Made by a program: the position numbers and the translations under genes. A stretch of 64,000 nt of DNA from Pseudodonghicola xiamenensis DSM 18339 (lineage in GTDB: Bacteria; Pseudomonadota; Alphaproteobacteria; Rhodobacterales; Rhodobacteraceae), in contig NZ_AUBS01000001.1 in NCBI RefSeq assembly GCF_000429365.1, positions 1 through 64,000 on the forward strand. Reading direction: 5' to 3'. How positions within the stretch are numbered: position 1 is the stretch's first letter; each line of letters starts with the position of its first letter. Positions 44,024 through 53,506 of this stretch are shown here, piece after piece. The notes under the pieces were generated by a model. That model had not been told where the DNA came from, did no database searches, and worked only from the letters and a program-made list of their open reading frames with translations.

Positions 44024-45034
44024 ATGTATCCCAAATCCCTGATCGCAGTGGCCATCGCGGCGCTGTCTGTCGCTCTGCCGGCGGGGGCCGGCACGACCTA
44101 TCCGTTGCAGTTGGAAAACTGCGGCGTGGAGTTGAACTTTGATCACGCACCGGACAGTGCGGTTACCGTCGGCCAGGCCGCGACCGAGATCCTCTATGCG
44201 CTGGACCTGGGCGATCGCGTCAAGGGCACCTCGGTCTGGTTCACCAAGGTGCTGCCGGAATTCGAGACGGTGAACGAAGCGGTGGAGCGTCTGGCCGACA
44301 ACGACCCCAGCTTTGAGAGTGTCGTGGCCAAGCGGCCGGGTCTGGTGGCGGTGCAATATGAATGGCACGTCGGCCCGCAGGGCATCGTCGCCACCCGCGA
44401 CCAATTCGCCGATCTGGGCATTCCCACCTATATCCTGCCCGCCGATTGCATCGGCAAGGACAATACCTCAGGCTCCGACGGCACCCGGACCCAGCTCTAT
44501 TCGATGGAGAGCCTTTATCTGGGGATCGTCGAACTGGCGCAGATCTTCGATGTGGGTGAGCGGGGCGAGGAGGTCGTGGCCGATCTGCGTGGACGTGAGG
44601 CGGCGGCAATCGCCAAGGCGCGGGGGCTCGGGCTCAAGGATACCTCGGCAGTGTTCTGGTTCTCCTCCGCCGAGATGGATATCGACCCCTATGTCGCCGG
44701 CCAGGGCGGCGCGCCGGCCTATATGATGAAGGCGCTGGGTCTGCGCAACGTGGTCGAAAGCAACGAGGAATGGCCGACCGTCAGCTGGGAGACCATCGCC
44801 CGGGCCAATCCTTCGGTGATCGTGGTGGCGCGGATGGATCGCCGCCGGTTCGAGGCCGACGATGTCGAAAAGAAGCTGGCCTTCCTGCGCAGCGATCCGG
44901 TTACCAGCCAGATGGAGGCGGTGAAGCACGACCGGATCGTCATCCTTGACGCCCATGCGATGGATCCGTCGATCCGCAATATCTCGGCGCTTGAGGCGCT
45001 GGCTGCGGCGCTGCCGGGGCTGAGCGGTCAGTGA
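44024..45034 (+). CDS. Fe/cobalamin-type ABC transporter substrate-binding protein
   Basis: This 336-residue protein has a signal peptide (about 22 residues) and a periplasmic-binding type III fold with VTVGQAATEILYALDLGDRVKGTSVWF and an N-terminal YPLQLENCGVELNFDHAP. Control by a B12 riboswitch points to uptake of a corrinoid or cobalt compound. Related proteins are usually labelled iron-siderophore binders. No TonB-dependent receptor gene is next to it. It overlaps the permease gene by 4 bp. Confidence 0.88.
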   Translation: MYPKSLIAVAIAALSVALPAGAGTTYPLQLENCGVELNFDHAPDSAVTVGQAATEILYALDLGDRVKGTSVWFTKVLPEFETVNEAVERLADNDPSFESVVAKRPGLVAVQYEWHVGPQGIVATRDQFADLGIPTYILPADCIGKDNTSGSDGTRTQLYSMESLYLGIVELAQIFDVGERGEEVVADLRGREAAAIAKARGLGLKDTSAVFWFSSAEMDIDPYVAGQGGAPAYMMKALGLRNVVESNEEWPTVSWETIARANPSVIVVARMDRRRFEADDVEKKLAFLRSDPVTSQMEAVKHDRIVILDAHAMDPSIRNISALEALAAALPGLSGQ

Positions 45035-46086
45035 GCCTCGTCGTCTCGACACCCGGCGCTTCAGCGCGTCCCTTGGCCCGCTCCGTGATCTTCTGGGGCG
45101 GGGCGGGGGCCGTGATGCTGATGCTGGCGATCTTCGCCGGCGTCGTGATCGGCGAGACGCCGCTGCCGTTATCGACGGTGGCGGCGGTCTTCGCCAACGT
45201 CCTTTGGGACGCGGGCCATGCGGTCGATCCGATCGACGCGGGTATCGTCTGGAGCTATCGGCTGCCACGCAGCCTGGTGGCGGCGGGCTGCGGCGCCGGG
45301 CTGGCGCTGTCGGGGGTGGTGCTGCAGGCCCTGGTGCGCAACGCGTTGGCCGACCCCTATCTGCTGGGCGTTTCGGCCGGGGCCGGGGCGGGGGCCGTGG
45401 CGGTCACCATCCTGGGTCTGGGCGGCGGCGCGCTGGGGCTATCGGCGGGGGCGTTTTCCGGCGCCACGCTGGCCTTCGTTCTGGTGGCGCTGCTGGCGCG
45501 GGCGGCGGGTGGCGGATCGGCGCAACTGGTGCTGGCCGGGATCGCGGGGTCGCAATTGTTCAATGCGCTGACCTCTTTCTTCATCGCCAAATCCGCCAAT
45601 GCCGAACAGGCGCGCGGCATCATGTTCTGGCTGCTTGGCAACCTCTCCGGGGTGCGCTGGCCGGATGTGTCGCTGGCCGCGCCGACGGCGGTTCTGGGCT
45701 TCGTGATCTGCCTCTGGTTCGCCCGGGCGATGGATGCCTTTTCCTTCGGTGCCGGTTCCGCCGCAGCGCTTGGCGTGCCGGTGCGGCGGGTGCAGGCGGT
45801 GCTGATCGGGGTCACCACCCTGATGACCGCCACCATGGTCAGCCTGGTTGGGTCGATCGGCTTTGTCGGGCTGGTGATCCCCCATGCGATGCGCATGGTG
45901 GTCGGGCCGCGTCACGCCCGGCTGGTGCCGGCGGCAGCCCTGGCCGGCGCCGTCTTTCTGATCGGGGCCGATATCGTGTCACGCCTGCTGATTCCGGGGC
46001 AGGTGGTGCCGATCGGCGTTGTCACCGCCCTGGTCGGGGCGCCGGGGTTTGCCCTGATCCTTCTGCGCAACAGGAGGCGGCTATGA
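45031..46086 (+). CDS. FecCD-family ABC transporter permease
   Basis: This 351-residue permease starts with GTG 45031 and carries about ten spans with FecCD/BtuC signatures: IVWSYRLPRSLVAAGCGAGLALSG, DPYLLGVSAGAGAGAV and GSIGFVGLVIPHAMRMVVGP. It pairs with the binding protein and ATPase on each side. Confidence 0.94.
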   Translation: MSLVVSTPGASARPLARSVIFWGGAGAVMLMLAIFAGVVIGETPLPLSTVAAVFANVLWDAGHAVDPIDAGIVWSYRLPRSLVAAGCGAGLALSGVVLQALVRNALADPYLLGVSAGAGAGAVAVTILGLGGGALGLSAGAFSGATLAFVLVALLARAAGGGSAQLVLAGIAGSQLFNALTSFFIAKSANAEQARGIMFWLLGNLSGVRWPDVSLAAPTAVLGFVICLWFARAMDAFSFGAGSAAALGVPVRRVQAVLIGVTTLMTATMVSLVGSIGFVGLVIPHAMRMVVGPRHARLVPAAALAGAVFLIGADIVSRLLIPGQVVPIGVVTALVGAPGFALILLRNRRRL

Positions 46087-46853
46087 GGCTTGCGGCACGG
46101 GGGCTGGGCTGGAGCGCGGGCGCGCCCATCGTCGAAGACGTCTCGCTCACCATCGAACCGGGAGAGACCTTCGGCCTGGTCGGGCCGAACGGGTCGGGGA
46201 AATCGACCCTGCTGCGGATGATGGCGGGGTTGATCCCCCGCACCCGGGGCACGGTGCATCTGGGCGGCCGCCCGCTGTCACGTCTGTCCCGCCGCGAGGT
46301 GGCGCAGCGGATCGCTTTTGTCGAGCAGATCGCCGACACCTCCGAGGCGCTGAGCGTGCGCGATGTGGTCGAGCTGGGACGCACCCCCTGGCTGTCGGCG
46401 TTGGCACCGTTTTCACCCAGCGATGGCATGATCGTCGACGAGGCGCTGCAGGCGGTGGGCATGGCCGGCTTGGCGTCACGACGCTGGGCGACGCTTTCCG
46501 GCGGCGAACGTCAGCGGGTGCAGATCGCCCGGGCACTGGCGCAGCGCCCCCGGGTTCTGATCCTGGACGAACCGACCAATCATCTGGATATCCATCACCA
46601 GCTTTCGCTGTTGCGTCTGGTCAGCCGGCTGCCGGTCACCGTGGTGCTGGCGCTGCACGATCTCAACCAGGCGATGGGCTGCGACCGGCTGGGGGTGATG
46701 CAGGAGGGCCGGATGGTTGCTTGCGGCAGGCCTGTCGAAGTGCTGACGCCGGAGCGTCTGGCTGCGATCTTCCGGGTCGGCGCCACGCCGCTGTGCGACC
46801 CGGTCGATCAGACCACTATCTTTCGTTATCATTGTCTAGAGGAGGGAGCTTGA
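46083..46853 (+). CDS. FecE/BtuD-type ABC transporter ATP-binding protein
   Basis: This 256-residue ATPase has Walker [17 protein letters not shown], signature LSGGERQRVQIARAL and Walker B LILDEPTNHLDIHHQ. It overlaps the permease by 4 bp, and its TGA stop shares one base with the pseudoazurin ATG. Confidence 0.95.
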   Translation: MRLAARGLGWSAGAPIVEDVSLTIEPGETFGLVGPNGSGKSTLLRMMAGLIPRTRGTVHLGGRPLSRLSRREVAQRIAFVEQIADTSEALSVRDVVELGRTPWLSALAPFSPSDGMIVDEALQAVGMAGLASRRWATLSGGERQRVQIARALAQRPRVLILDEPTNHLDIHHQLSLLRLVSRLPVTVVLALHDLNQAMGCDRLGVMQEGRMVACGRPVEVLTPERLAAIFRVGATPLCDPVDQTTIFRYHCLEEGA

Positions 46854-47287
46854 TGAAGCCCTTTGCCCTTTGCCTTGCCCTGTTGGCGGGCAGTCCCGCG
46901 CTGGCCGAAATCCATGAGGTGCGGATGTTCAACCGTAACGACCACGGCGCCATGATCTATGAGCCCGACTTTCTGCGGGTGGCTCCCGGTGACAGCGTGC
47001 GGTTCATTCCCGAACAATCCAGTCACAACGCCGCCACCATCGACGGCATGATCCCCGCGGGCGCCAGCCCGTTCAAAAGCAAGATCAATCAGGATTTCAC
47101 CGTTACCCTGACCGAGCCCGGGCGCTATGGCATCAAATGCTCACCGCATTTCGCCATGGGCATGGTGATGTGGATCGAGGTGGGCGAGGGCGCGCCCGGT
47201 GGCCTGTCCAGCGATCTTCCCGCCGATCTACCCAAGCGCGCCCGGGCGCGATTCGAACAGATCCTGGCGGCGCATCGGGAGGATTGA
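46853..47287 (+). CDS. Pseudoazurin (type 1 copper protein)
   Basis: This 144-residue cupredoxin has a signal peptide ending PALA (residue 18). The type 1 copper ligands are intact: His58 (SSHNAAT), Cys96, His99 and Met104 (KCSPHFAMGM). Pseudoazurins usually donate electrons to nitrite or nitrous oxide reductases. Here the gene shares a base with the ATPase gene of a B12-riboswitch-controlled importer, and no denitrification gene is in the window. A role in corrinoid or metal uptake is therefore possible, but simple co-location is an alternative. Confidence 0.93.
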   Translation: MKPFALCLALLAGSPALAEIHEVRMFNRNDHGAMIYEPDFLRVAPGDSVRFIPEQSSHNAATIDGMIPAGASPFKSKINQDFTVTLTEPGRYGIKCSPHFAMGMVMWIEVGEGAPGGLSSDLPADLPKRARARFEQILAAHRED

Positions 47288-47312
47288 CCGCCAAGCACGC
47301 GGGACCGCGGCC

Positions 47313-48077
47313 TCAAGCCGGGGCCCGCCGCCGCATCAGATAGATATCCATGATCCAGCCGTGATCGGCGCGGGCGCGGGCGCGGGTTGCGGCGATCCGT
47401 GGTGCGATTTCCGCCAAGGGGCCGGACAGGCGGAGCTCCTCGGCCATGCCGGCATAGGCCGACCACCAGATCTCGATCCCCTCGGGCTCCAACACGTCAA
47501 AGGCGCAGCCCGCGTCCAGCATGACCACGACGGTCTCGGCCCCCTCGGGCCAGCCGTGATCGCGCAGCCGTCGCCCGGTGGTGATGGTGACAGGCGCGCC
47601 GATCCGGTTCAGCGGGATCGCGTGACCTGCGGTCAGCGCCTGGATCGAGGTGATGCCGGGGATGACCTGAAGGGCGAGGGGAAGCGCTGCCGTCACCCGC
47701 TCGGCGATCCGAAGCGTGCTGTCATAAAGCGAGGGATCGCCCCAGACCAGAAACCCCACCTTGCCGGCGCCCCGAGGCAGGCCTGCGCGGATCTCGGCCG
47801 CCCAGACGCGGGCGATGGCATCATGCCAGTCGTCGACACCGGCGCGGTAATCGGGATTGGCGGTATCGCGTTTCGGTAGGTCGAACTCGCGCAACTGCGG
47901 GGTGTCACCGGTGATCACCTCCTGACAGATGCGGCGGCGCAGCCCGGCCAGATCGTCCTTGCCCGGGCCCTTGCGCGGGATCAGGATCAGGTCGGTGGCC
48001 CGTATCGCCTCGGTGGCCTCCCGGGTCAGGTGCTTGGGGTTGCCGGTACCGATACCGATCAGGAAAAGCTCGATCAT
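47313..48077 (-). CDS. cobF: Precorrin-6A synthase (deacetylating)
   Basis: CobF methylates C1 of precorrin-5 and releases the acetyl group. The 254-residue protein begins MIELFLIGIGTGNPKHLT and has VGFLVWGDPSLYDSTLRIAERV and VIPGITSIQALTA, the SAM-binding text of tetrapyrrole methylases. It lies behind cbiM on the minus strand, 62 bp away, and shares that gene's riboswitch. Confidence 0.95.
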   Translation of the reverse strand: MIELFLIGIGTGNPKHLTREATEAIRATDLILIPRKGPGKDDLAGLRRRICQEVITGDTPQLREFDLPKRDTANPDYRAGVDDWHDAIARVWAAEIRAGLPRGAGKVGFLVWGDPSLYDSTLRIAERVTAALPLALQVIPGITSIQALTAGHAIPLNRIGAPVTITTGRRLRDHGWPEGAETVVVMLDAGCAFDVLEPEGIEIWWSAYAGMAEELRLSGPLAEIAPRIAATRARARADHGWIMDIYLMRRRAPA

Positions 48078-48139
48078 GGACGCTCTCGGAAAGGGGCGCG
48101 ACCCCGGTATCGGGGCCGCGCGGAAGGAGGGAGGGGCGA

Positions 48140-48817
48140 TCAGCGCGCGTCGTAAAGGCGCGGCGTCACCATCGGGCTGCCGCGCAGCCCGTGCAGAGCC
48201 TTGGCTGCGGCCAGTACTGCCAGATCGGCCAGCGGCTCGACCAGGATGACCAGCATATAGGCGCCGCCGAAAGTGGCGATAGAGGCGATATTCGCGGCTC
48301 CGAATCCCTGGCCGTAGAAGGCCCAGAAGGCGACCCAGGCCACCACGCCGCCCTGATAGGCGGTCGAGAGCGCCAGCGCCTGACGGTATTTCAGATCGAC
48401 ATAGGGGGTATGGGGCGCGATGATCTTATGCGCCAGCGCCTGCACCGCGAAAAGCGGCACCAGCAGCGTGGTCATGTTCATGCCGTATTGCGGAAGGTCG
48501 AAGGGGGCGAAGAACACGCCCTGGATCAAGAGACCCAGCGCCAGACCCAGGGCCGCGGGCGCCGCCCCGAAGATCAGGAACAGGGTCGAGCCGAGGATGA
48601 AATGCACCTCGGACACGCCGACGGGGTAATGCGGCAGGATTTCGAAGAAGGTGAAGACCAGTGCCGTGGTCGCCACGCTGCGCAGCGCCAGCGAGGCCGC
48701 GCCGCTTTCGCGCAGACTGTCGATCGCGGTCTTGGCGGTATAGGTGGCCGCACCGGCGGCGGTGGCATAGCTGAGGAAAATCTTGGCTCCGGCAACGAGC
48801 CCGGGTTCGATATGCAT
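48140..48817 (-). CDS. cbiM: CbiM-type cobalt transporter permease
   Basis: This 225-residue membrane protein begins MHIEPGLVAGAK; the N-terminal Met-His and following region form the metal-binding feature of CbiM/NikM proteins. Six to seven spans are visible, with HFILGSTLFLIFGAAPAALGLALGLL as the typical core. It stands without cbiN, cbiQ or cbiO next to it. A B12 riboswitch directly upstream supports a role in cobalt supply. Confidence 0.9.
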   Translation of the reverse strand: MHIEPGLVAGAKIFLSYATAAGAATYTAKTAIDSLRESGAASLALRSVATTALVFTFFEILPHYPVGVSEVHFILGSTLFLIFGAAPAALGLALGLLIQGVFFAPFDLPQYGMNMTTLLVPLFAVQALAHKIIAPHTPYVDLKYRQALALSTAYQGGVVAWVAFWAFYGQGFGAANIASIATFGGAYMLVILVEPLADLAVLAAAKALHGLRGSPMVTPRLYDAR

Positions 48818-48909
48818 GTCGTTTGTCTCCTTACCCGTCTCACCCGACGGGATTTCTGAGGGAAGGCCGGCTGGGGGCCGGTCTGTGAGATCGCCACTTG
48901 GGCGTCGCG

Positions 48910-49102
48910 GGACGGCAGGTCTCCTGACTTGCGGGTCGTGGCGCGGCTCCGGGCCTTCCCGGCCCCTTGGGGCCAGTGGCGTGTTCCGGGCAGGCTCGCC
49001 GCTTTACAGTTGCGGGGGCAGTCGCGGATCGGGAGCCTTCGGGGGCCCCATACCGTGTTCCCTTTTCATCGGGCGGGCTGTGACGCGCGCGCGACACCGT
49101 CC
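48910..49102 (-). ncRNA. Cobalamin riboswitch before cbiM-cobF
   Basis: On the minus strand GGACGG-type ends pair with CCGTCC (48910-48915 and 49097-49102). The B12 box appears on the + strand as GGCAGGTCTCCTGACTT, and the complementary core TTGCGGGGGCAG is at about 49011-49022. It sits about 90 bp upstream of cbiM. Confidence 0.92.
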
Positions 49103-49133
49103 TGTTTCAGGCTTCAGAACTGTTGTTGAGCTG

Positions 49134-49853
49134 TCAATCCTCCTCTGCCAATGGACCGAAGAGAATGAGGGCGGGGGCATCGCCCGGGGCGCTTTGGTCC
49201 GCCGCCAGCCCGGCGAGGCTGTGGCGGCTGAGCCGTTCGGCAGGGGTCGAGACGCCTTCGGCCAGCAGCGCCGGTGTATCTGCCGGCAGGCCGACCGCGA
49301 TCAGCCGCTCTGCAAGGCCCGCGAAGGTGCGCCGGCCCATGTAAAGCGCGGTGATCGCACCGGGATCGGCCAGCGCCGCCATGTTCAGCCCTTCGGGCAG
49401 GGCGCCGGTGACGTCATGGCCGGTGACGAATTGCAGCCGCCGCGCGGTCTGGCGCCGGGTCAGCGGGATGCCAGCGGCGGCGGCGGCGGCCGAGGCGGCG
49501 GTCACGCCCGGGATCACCTCATGGTCGATGCCGGCGGCACGCAGCGCGGTCAGCTCTTCCTCCAGCCGGCCGAAGATACCGGCATCGCCGGATTTCAGCC
49601 GCACCACCCGGGCGCCGGTGCGGGCGTAATCGACCAGCAGGCGGCTGACGTGATCCTGCCGGGGCGACGGGCGACCGGCGCGCTTGCCGACGCCGACCAG
49701 ATCGGCGCCAGCGCGCGCGTGTTCCAGGATCGGCCCGGCGGAGAGATCATCATAGAGAACCGCATCGGCGCGTCTGAGCCGATCGACCGCCTTCAGGGTC
49801 AGAAGCTCCGGATCGCCGGGGCCGGAGGAGACGAAGCTGACGAAACCGCTCAT
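49134..49853 (-). CDS. cobA: Uroporphyrinogen-III C-methyltransferase
   Basis: CobA makes precorrin-2 by methylating uroporphyrinogen III at C2 and C7. The 239-residue protein has VSSGPGDPELLTLKAVDRL, LKSGDAGIFGRLEEE and VIPGVTAASAAAAAAGIPLT. It is the last gene of a coupled set cobL-cobE-cobM-cobB-cobA on the minus strand, overlapping cobB by 4 bp. No CysG-type oxidase part is fused to it. Confidence 0.96.
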   Translation of the reverse strand: MSGFVSFVSSGPGDPELLTLKAVDRLRRADAVLYDDLSAGPILEHARAGADLVGVGKRAGRPSPRQDHVSRLLVDYARTGARVVRLKSGDAGIFGRLEEELTALRAAGIDHEVIPGVTAASAAAAAAGIPLTRRQTARRLQFVTGHDVTGALPEGLNMAALADPGAITALYMGRRTFAGLAERLIAVGLPADTPALLAEGVSTPAERLSRHSLAGLAADQSAPGDAPALILFGPLAEED

Positions 49854-51181
49854 GCCGTGGCCTCCGCGATCAGGTGAAAGAAGGTGCCGGTGGCCAGGCC
49901 CCGGCGCGATCCGGTTTCCGCCACCTCGGCGCCATTGGCGTCGGTGACGCGGGCCAGCGGCGCATCGGGCTGATCGAGGATGGTGGAATAGTGGAACTCG
50001 TGCCCGCGCAGGCGGGCGCCCGCGCCGTGGCCCGGCAGCGGGGCGGCAAGCTCCGCCAGGCGATAGCCCAGATGCATCCGCCGCTTTTCATAGGAGGTGA
50101 CAAGGCCAAGGAGCCCGGCCATCTGGTGGCGCGCCCCGTCCTTGTCGATCAGCGCCGCGCCCATCGCCATATAGCCACCGCATTCGCCATGCACCGGCCG
50201 GGTCTGGCCAAAGGCGCGTAGACCGGTGCGGAACCGCTCCGCCGCGGCAAGCTGGCCCGCGTAAAGCTCAGGGTATCCGCCCGGCAGCCAGCAGAGATCG
50301 GCAGAGGTATCGGGCGCCTGATCGGCCAGCGGCGAGAATGGCAGTATCTCTGCCCCGGCCTCGCGCCAGCTTTCCAGTAGATGCGGGTAGACGAAGGAAA
50401 AGGCCGCATCGCGGGCCAGGGCGATCCGCTGCGCGGGGGGCATTGGCGAGGCGCTGGCGGCACCGGTGGTGGTGGTGCCATGGGCAGCGGCCAGCAGCCG
50501 CGGCAGGTCGACATGGTCCGTGATGGCGCGGGCAGCGCGGTCCAGCAGATCGTCGATCTCGCCGTGTTCCTCCGCCTGGACCAGACCCAGATGCCGCTCT
50601 GGCACCTCGACCGCCGCCTGACGCGGCAGCGCGCCCAGAACGGGAAGGCCCGCGGCCGCCATCCCGACCCGCACCAGCGCCTCGTGCCGGGGGCTCGCCA
50701 CCCGGTTCAGCACCACGCCCGCCAGTGTCACATCCGGGCGGAGGCGGGCGAAGCCCAGGGCGGTCGCCGCCGCCGATTGCGCCTGGCCCGAGACGTCGAT
50801 CACCAGCACCACCGGCCAGCCCATCGTGGCGGCGATATCGGCGCTGGCGCCGTTGCCGGCCTCGCCGGGGCGGGCGACGCCATCGAACAGGCCCATGGAG
50901 CCTTCGGCCAGGATCAGATCGGCGCCGGCGGCGCGCGCCACCAGCCCGGCCATCATCCCCGGCGTCATCGCCCAACTGTCGAGGTTGAAGGACGCCCGGC
51001 CACAGGCGGCACGGTGAAACCCGGGGTCGATGTAATCCGGCCCGCTCTTGAACGGCTGCACGACGCGCCCCTGCTGGCTGAGCGCGCGCAACAGCCCCAG
51101 CATCAGCGTGGTCTTGCCTGTGCCCGAGGCCGGGGCGGAGATCATCAGTCCCGGGGGGAGGGGCGCAGATCTTCGCGTCAT
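49850..51181 (-). CDS. cobB: Hydrogenobyrinic acid a,c-diamide synthase
   Basis: CobB amidates the a and c side chains with glutamine and ATP. The 443-residue protein has a P-loop [17 protein letters not shown] near 15-30 and a C-terminal class I amidotransferase domain with the nucleophile Cys in [12 protein letters not shown]. It overlaps cobM and cobA by 4 bp each. Confidence 0.95.
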   Translation of the reverse strand: MTRRSAPLPPGLMISAPASGTGKTTLMLGLLRALSQQGRVVQPFKSGPDYIDPGFHRAACGRASFNLDSWAMTPGMMAGLVARAAGADLILAEGSMGLFDGVARPGEAGNGASADIAATMGWPVVLVIDVSGQAQSAAATALGFARLRPDVTLAGVVLNRVASPRHEALVRVGMAAAGLPVLGALPRQAAVEVPERHLGLVQAEEHGEIDDLLDRAARAITDHVDLPRLLAAAHGTTTTGAASASPMPPAQRIALARDAAFSFVYPHLLESWREAGAEILPFSPLADQAPDTSADLCWLPGGYPELYAGQLAAAERFRTGLRAFGQTRPVHGECGGYMAMGAALIDKDGARHQMAGLLGLVTSYEKRRMHLGYRLAELAAPLPGHGAGARLRGHEFHYSTILDQPDAPLARVTDANGAEVAETGSRRGLATGTFFHLIAEATA

Positions 51182-51963
51182 TCCGTGCCCTCCGGGAAGC
51201 GGGGGGCGGCGCCGACCGGGCGGAACCGTCGGTCGTAATCGCCGGCATAAAGCCGGCTTTCCCCGAACTCCTCGGCCCCGAGCGCCGGGCCCACCAGGAT
51301 CAGCGCGGTGCGCCCGCGTTCGCCTTCCGTCGCGGCCTCCAGCGTGGAAAGCGTCGCCTTGACCACCCGCTGATCCGGCCAGCTCGCCCGCCAGACCACC
51401 GCCGCCGGGCAGTCGGGGCCGTAATGCGGCGTCAATTCCGCCACCACCCGCTCCAGCACATGGACAGAGAGGTGAATGGCCAGCGTCGCGCCGGTGGCTG
51501 CGAAATTCACCAGCGTCTCGCGCTCCGGCATGGCCGAGGCGCGGCCCGATGTCCGGGTCAGCACCAGCGATTGCGCCACGCCCGGCAGGGTCAGCTCCGC
51601 CCCCAGGGTGGCGGCGGCGGCGGCGAAGGCGGGCACGCCCGGGGTGACGTCATAGGGGATGCCCATGGCGCGCAGGCGGCGCAGCTGTTCGCCCATCGCC
51701 GACCAGACCGACAGATCGCCCGAATGCAGCCGCGCCACGTCCTGGCCTGCGGCATCGGCGGCGGCGATCTCTGCCATGATCTCGTCCAGCGACAGCGGGG
51801 CGGTGTTCACGATGCGGGCGCCTTCGGGGCAATGTTGCAACAGCGCCTCTGGCACCAGCGATCCGGCATAGAGGCAGACGGGGCAGGCGGCGATCAGGTC
51901 GCGGCCGCGGAGCGTGATCAGGTCGGGCGCGCCGGGGCCGGCGCCGATGAAATGAACGGTCAT
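51178..51963 (-). CDS. cobM: Precorrin-4 C11-methyltransferase
   Basis: The 261-residue methylase has [20 protein letters not shown] at its start, [19 protein letters not shown] and [22 protein letters not shown]. It converts precorrin-4 to precorrin-5. It overlaps cobE and cobB by 4 bp. Confidence 0.96.
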   Translation of the reverse strand: MTVHFIGAGPGAPDLITLRGRDLIAACPVCLYAGSLVPEALLQHCPEGARIVNTAPLSLDEIMAEIAAADAAGQDVARLHSGDLSVWSAMGEQLRRLRAMGIPYDVTPGVPAFAAAAATLGAELTLPGVAQSLVLTRTSGRASAMPERETLVNFAATGATLAIHLSVHVLERVVAELTPHYGPDCPAAVVWRASWPDQRVVKATLSTLEAATEGERGRTALILVGPALGAEEFGESRLYAGDYDRRFRPVGAAPRFPEGTE

Positions 51964-52322
51964 GTCTTTGGTCCTTCTGCGATTGCGGCGGTGGCCATGC
52001 CGCAGGGGGAAATCACGCGCGGCGCGATGAGCCGGGCGCCGGGGCCAGCGGCGGCCAGCGCCGCAGCCTCGGCCAGCGATCCGGTGCCGAAACGCGTGAT
52101 CTGGTTGGGGGATTGGGTAAGGGTGATCTGCGATCCAAGCGCTGCCTCTGTCACCGGCAGCACCGGCAGGCCACGCTCGGCCGCCAGCACGCGGAGCTGT
52201 GACGCATCGGCCTTGCGGTCGAGCGTGGCGAGCGCCTGGGCATCGCCGCCGGCAAGATCGAGCGCGGCACGCAGGGCGGCGACGGGGGCGCCGGCGCGAA
52301 AGCCGATCCCGGCGACCCTCAT
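51960..52322 (-). CDS. cobE: CobE / CbiG C-terminal-like protein
   Basis: This 120-residue protein begins at ATG 52322 ([22 protein letters not shown]) and has [21 protein letters not shown], which matches CobE and the C-terminal domain of CbiG. It lies between cobL and cobM with 4-bp overlaps on both sides. Its exact task in the aerobic pathway is not fixed. Confidence 0.9.
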   Translation of the reverse strand: MRVAGIGFRAGAPVAALRAALDLAGGDAQALATLDRKADASQLRVLAAERGLPVLPVTEAALGSQITLTQSPNQITRFGTGSLAEAAALAAAGPGARLIAPRVISPCGMATAAIAEGPKT

Positions 52323-53506
52323 CGGATGACGCTCCATTGGGTGACCGGGCGGGCGCGGGTCCAGCCGCGCATCCGGCCCAGCGGCGCGGCCTCTGACAGC
52401 TCCACCCGGATCAGGCTGCCGCCTTGTTGCCCGTGCCACTGGGTCAACAGCGCCTCGGTCTCCAGCGTCACCGCATTGGCAACCAGCCGGGTGCCGGGGC
52501 GGAGTGTCGTCCACAGGGGCTCGAGCAGCGCTTGCGATCCACCGCCGCCGACAAAGACGCAGTCGGGGGCGGGCAGGGCGGCGAGCGCCTCGGGGGCCGC
52601 GCCCTCGATCACCTCGATCCGGTGCGACAGGCCGAAGCTTTCGGCATTGGCGCGAATGGTGGCGGCGCGGTCGGCGCGCGGCTCGATGGCGATCGCCCGT
52701 GCGCCCGGTGCCGCCAGAGCCCATTCAACCGAGATCGAGCCGGAGCCGCCGCCGATGTCCCAGAGCAGTTCCCCCGGACGCGGCGCCAGCGCCGATAGCG
52801 TCAGCGCCCGCACCGGTCGCTTGGTGATCTGCCCGTCATGGGCAAAACGGTCGTCCGCCAAGCCGCTGGCGCGCGGCAGGCCGGGGCCGCCGGCGGCCTG
52901 GATGGCCATGGCGACGGGGGTGGCGATATCGGTCAGATCGAAGGCGTCGGCGCGGGCGTGACGGATCCGTTCGCGCGGGCCGCCCAAGGCCTCCATCACC
53001 CACAGGTCCGAGGCGCCGAAGTCTTGCGTCTCCAGCCAGCAGGCCAGTTCCGCCGGGGCCGATCCATCGCGCAGCAGGCAGATCGCCCGCATCCCCGGCG
53101 CCAGCCCGGGGCGCAACCGCGTGAAGGGGCCGGCATGCAGGCCGAGGCACAGCACCTCCTCCAGCCGCCAGCCAAGTCGCGCGGCGGCGAGCGAAAAGGT
53201 GGAAGGCGCCGGAAAGGCGCGCCATTCATCCGGTGCAAGATGCGCCGCCAGACTGCCGCCGGCGCCATGCCAGAAGGGATCGCCCGAGGCCAGCACCGCC
53301 ACCCGCTGGCCCCGCAGCGCCAGCACCGGCGCGACCGAGAAGGGCACCGGCCAGTCCCGACCACGATCCCCCGCACCGACCAGCGCCAGATGCCGGGGGC
53401 CGCCGAAGATCACCTCTGCCGCCGCCAGCGCTTCGCCGCTTGCGGTCGTAAGCCCGCTCAGTCCATCTTCGCCGAGACCGATGATACTGACCCAGGGCTC
53501 AGACAT
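52319..53506 (-). CDS. cobL: Precorrin-6Y C5,15-methyltransferase (decarboxylating)
   Basis: This 395-residue bifunctional enzyme has an N-terminal tetrapyrrole methylase domain ([15 protein letters not shown]) and a C-terminal CbiT-like SAM domain ([19 protein letters not shown]). It methylates C5 and C15 and removes the C12 acetate carboxyl. ATG 53506 shares two bases with the ATG of the divergent cobK (sequence CATG). In-frame starts up to 53533 would overlap cobK even more. Confidence 0.95.
   Translation of the reverse strand: MSEPWVSIIGLGEDGLSGLTTASGEALAAAEVIFGGPRHLALVGAGDRGRDWPVPFSVAPVLALRGQRVAVLASGDPFWHGAGGSLAAHLAPDEWRAFPAPSTFSLAAARLGWRLEEVLCLGLHAGPFTRLRPGLAPGMRAICLLRDGSAPAELACWLETQDFGASDLWVMEALGGPRERIRHARADAFDLTDIATPVAMAIQAAGGPGLPRASGLADDRFAHDGQITKRPVRALTLSALAPRPGELLWDIGGGSGSISVEWALAAPGARAIAIEPRADRAATIRANAESFGLSHRIEVIEGAAPEALAALPAPDCVFVGGGGSQALLEPLWTTLRPGTRLVANAVTLETEALLTQWHGQQGGSLIRVELSEAAPLGRMRGWTRARPVTQWSVIR

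Noticed and set aside
43776..44042. Short open frames across the leader before the Fec/Btu-type importer
   Set aside because: They cover the riboswitch and leader, have no family match, and the binding-protein gene starts in a different place.
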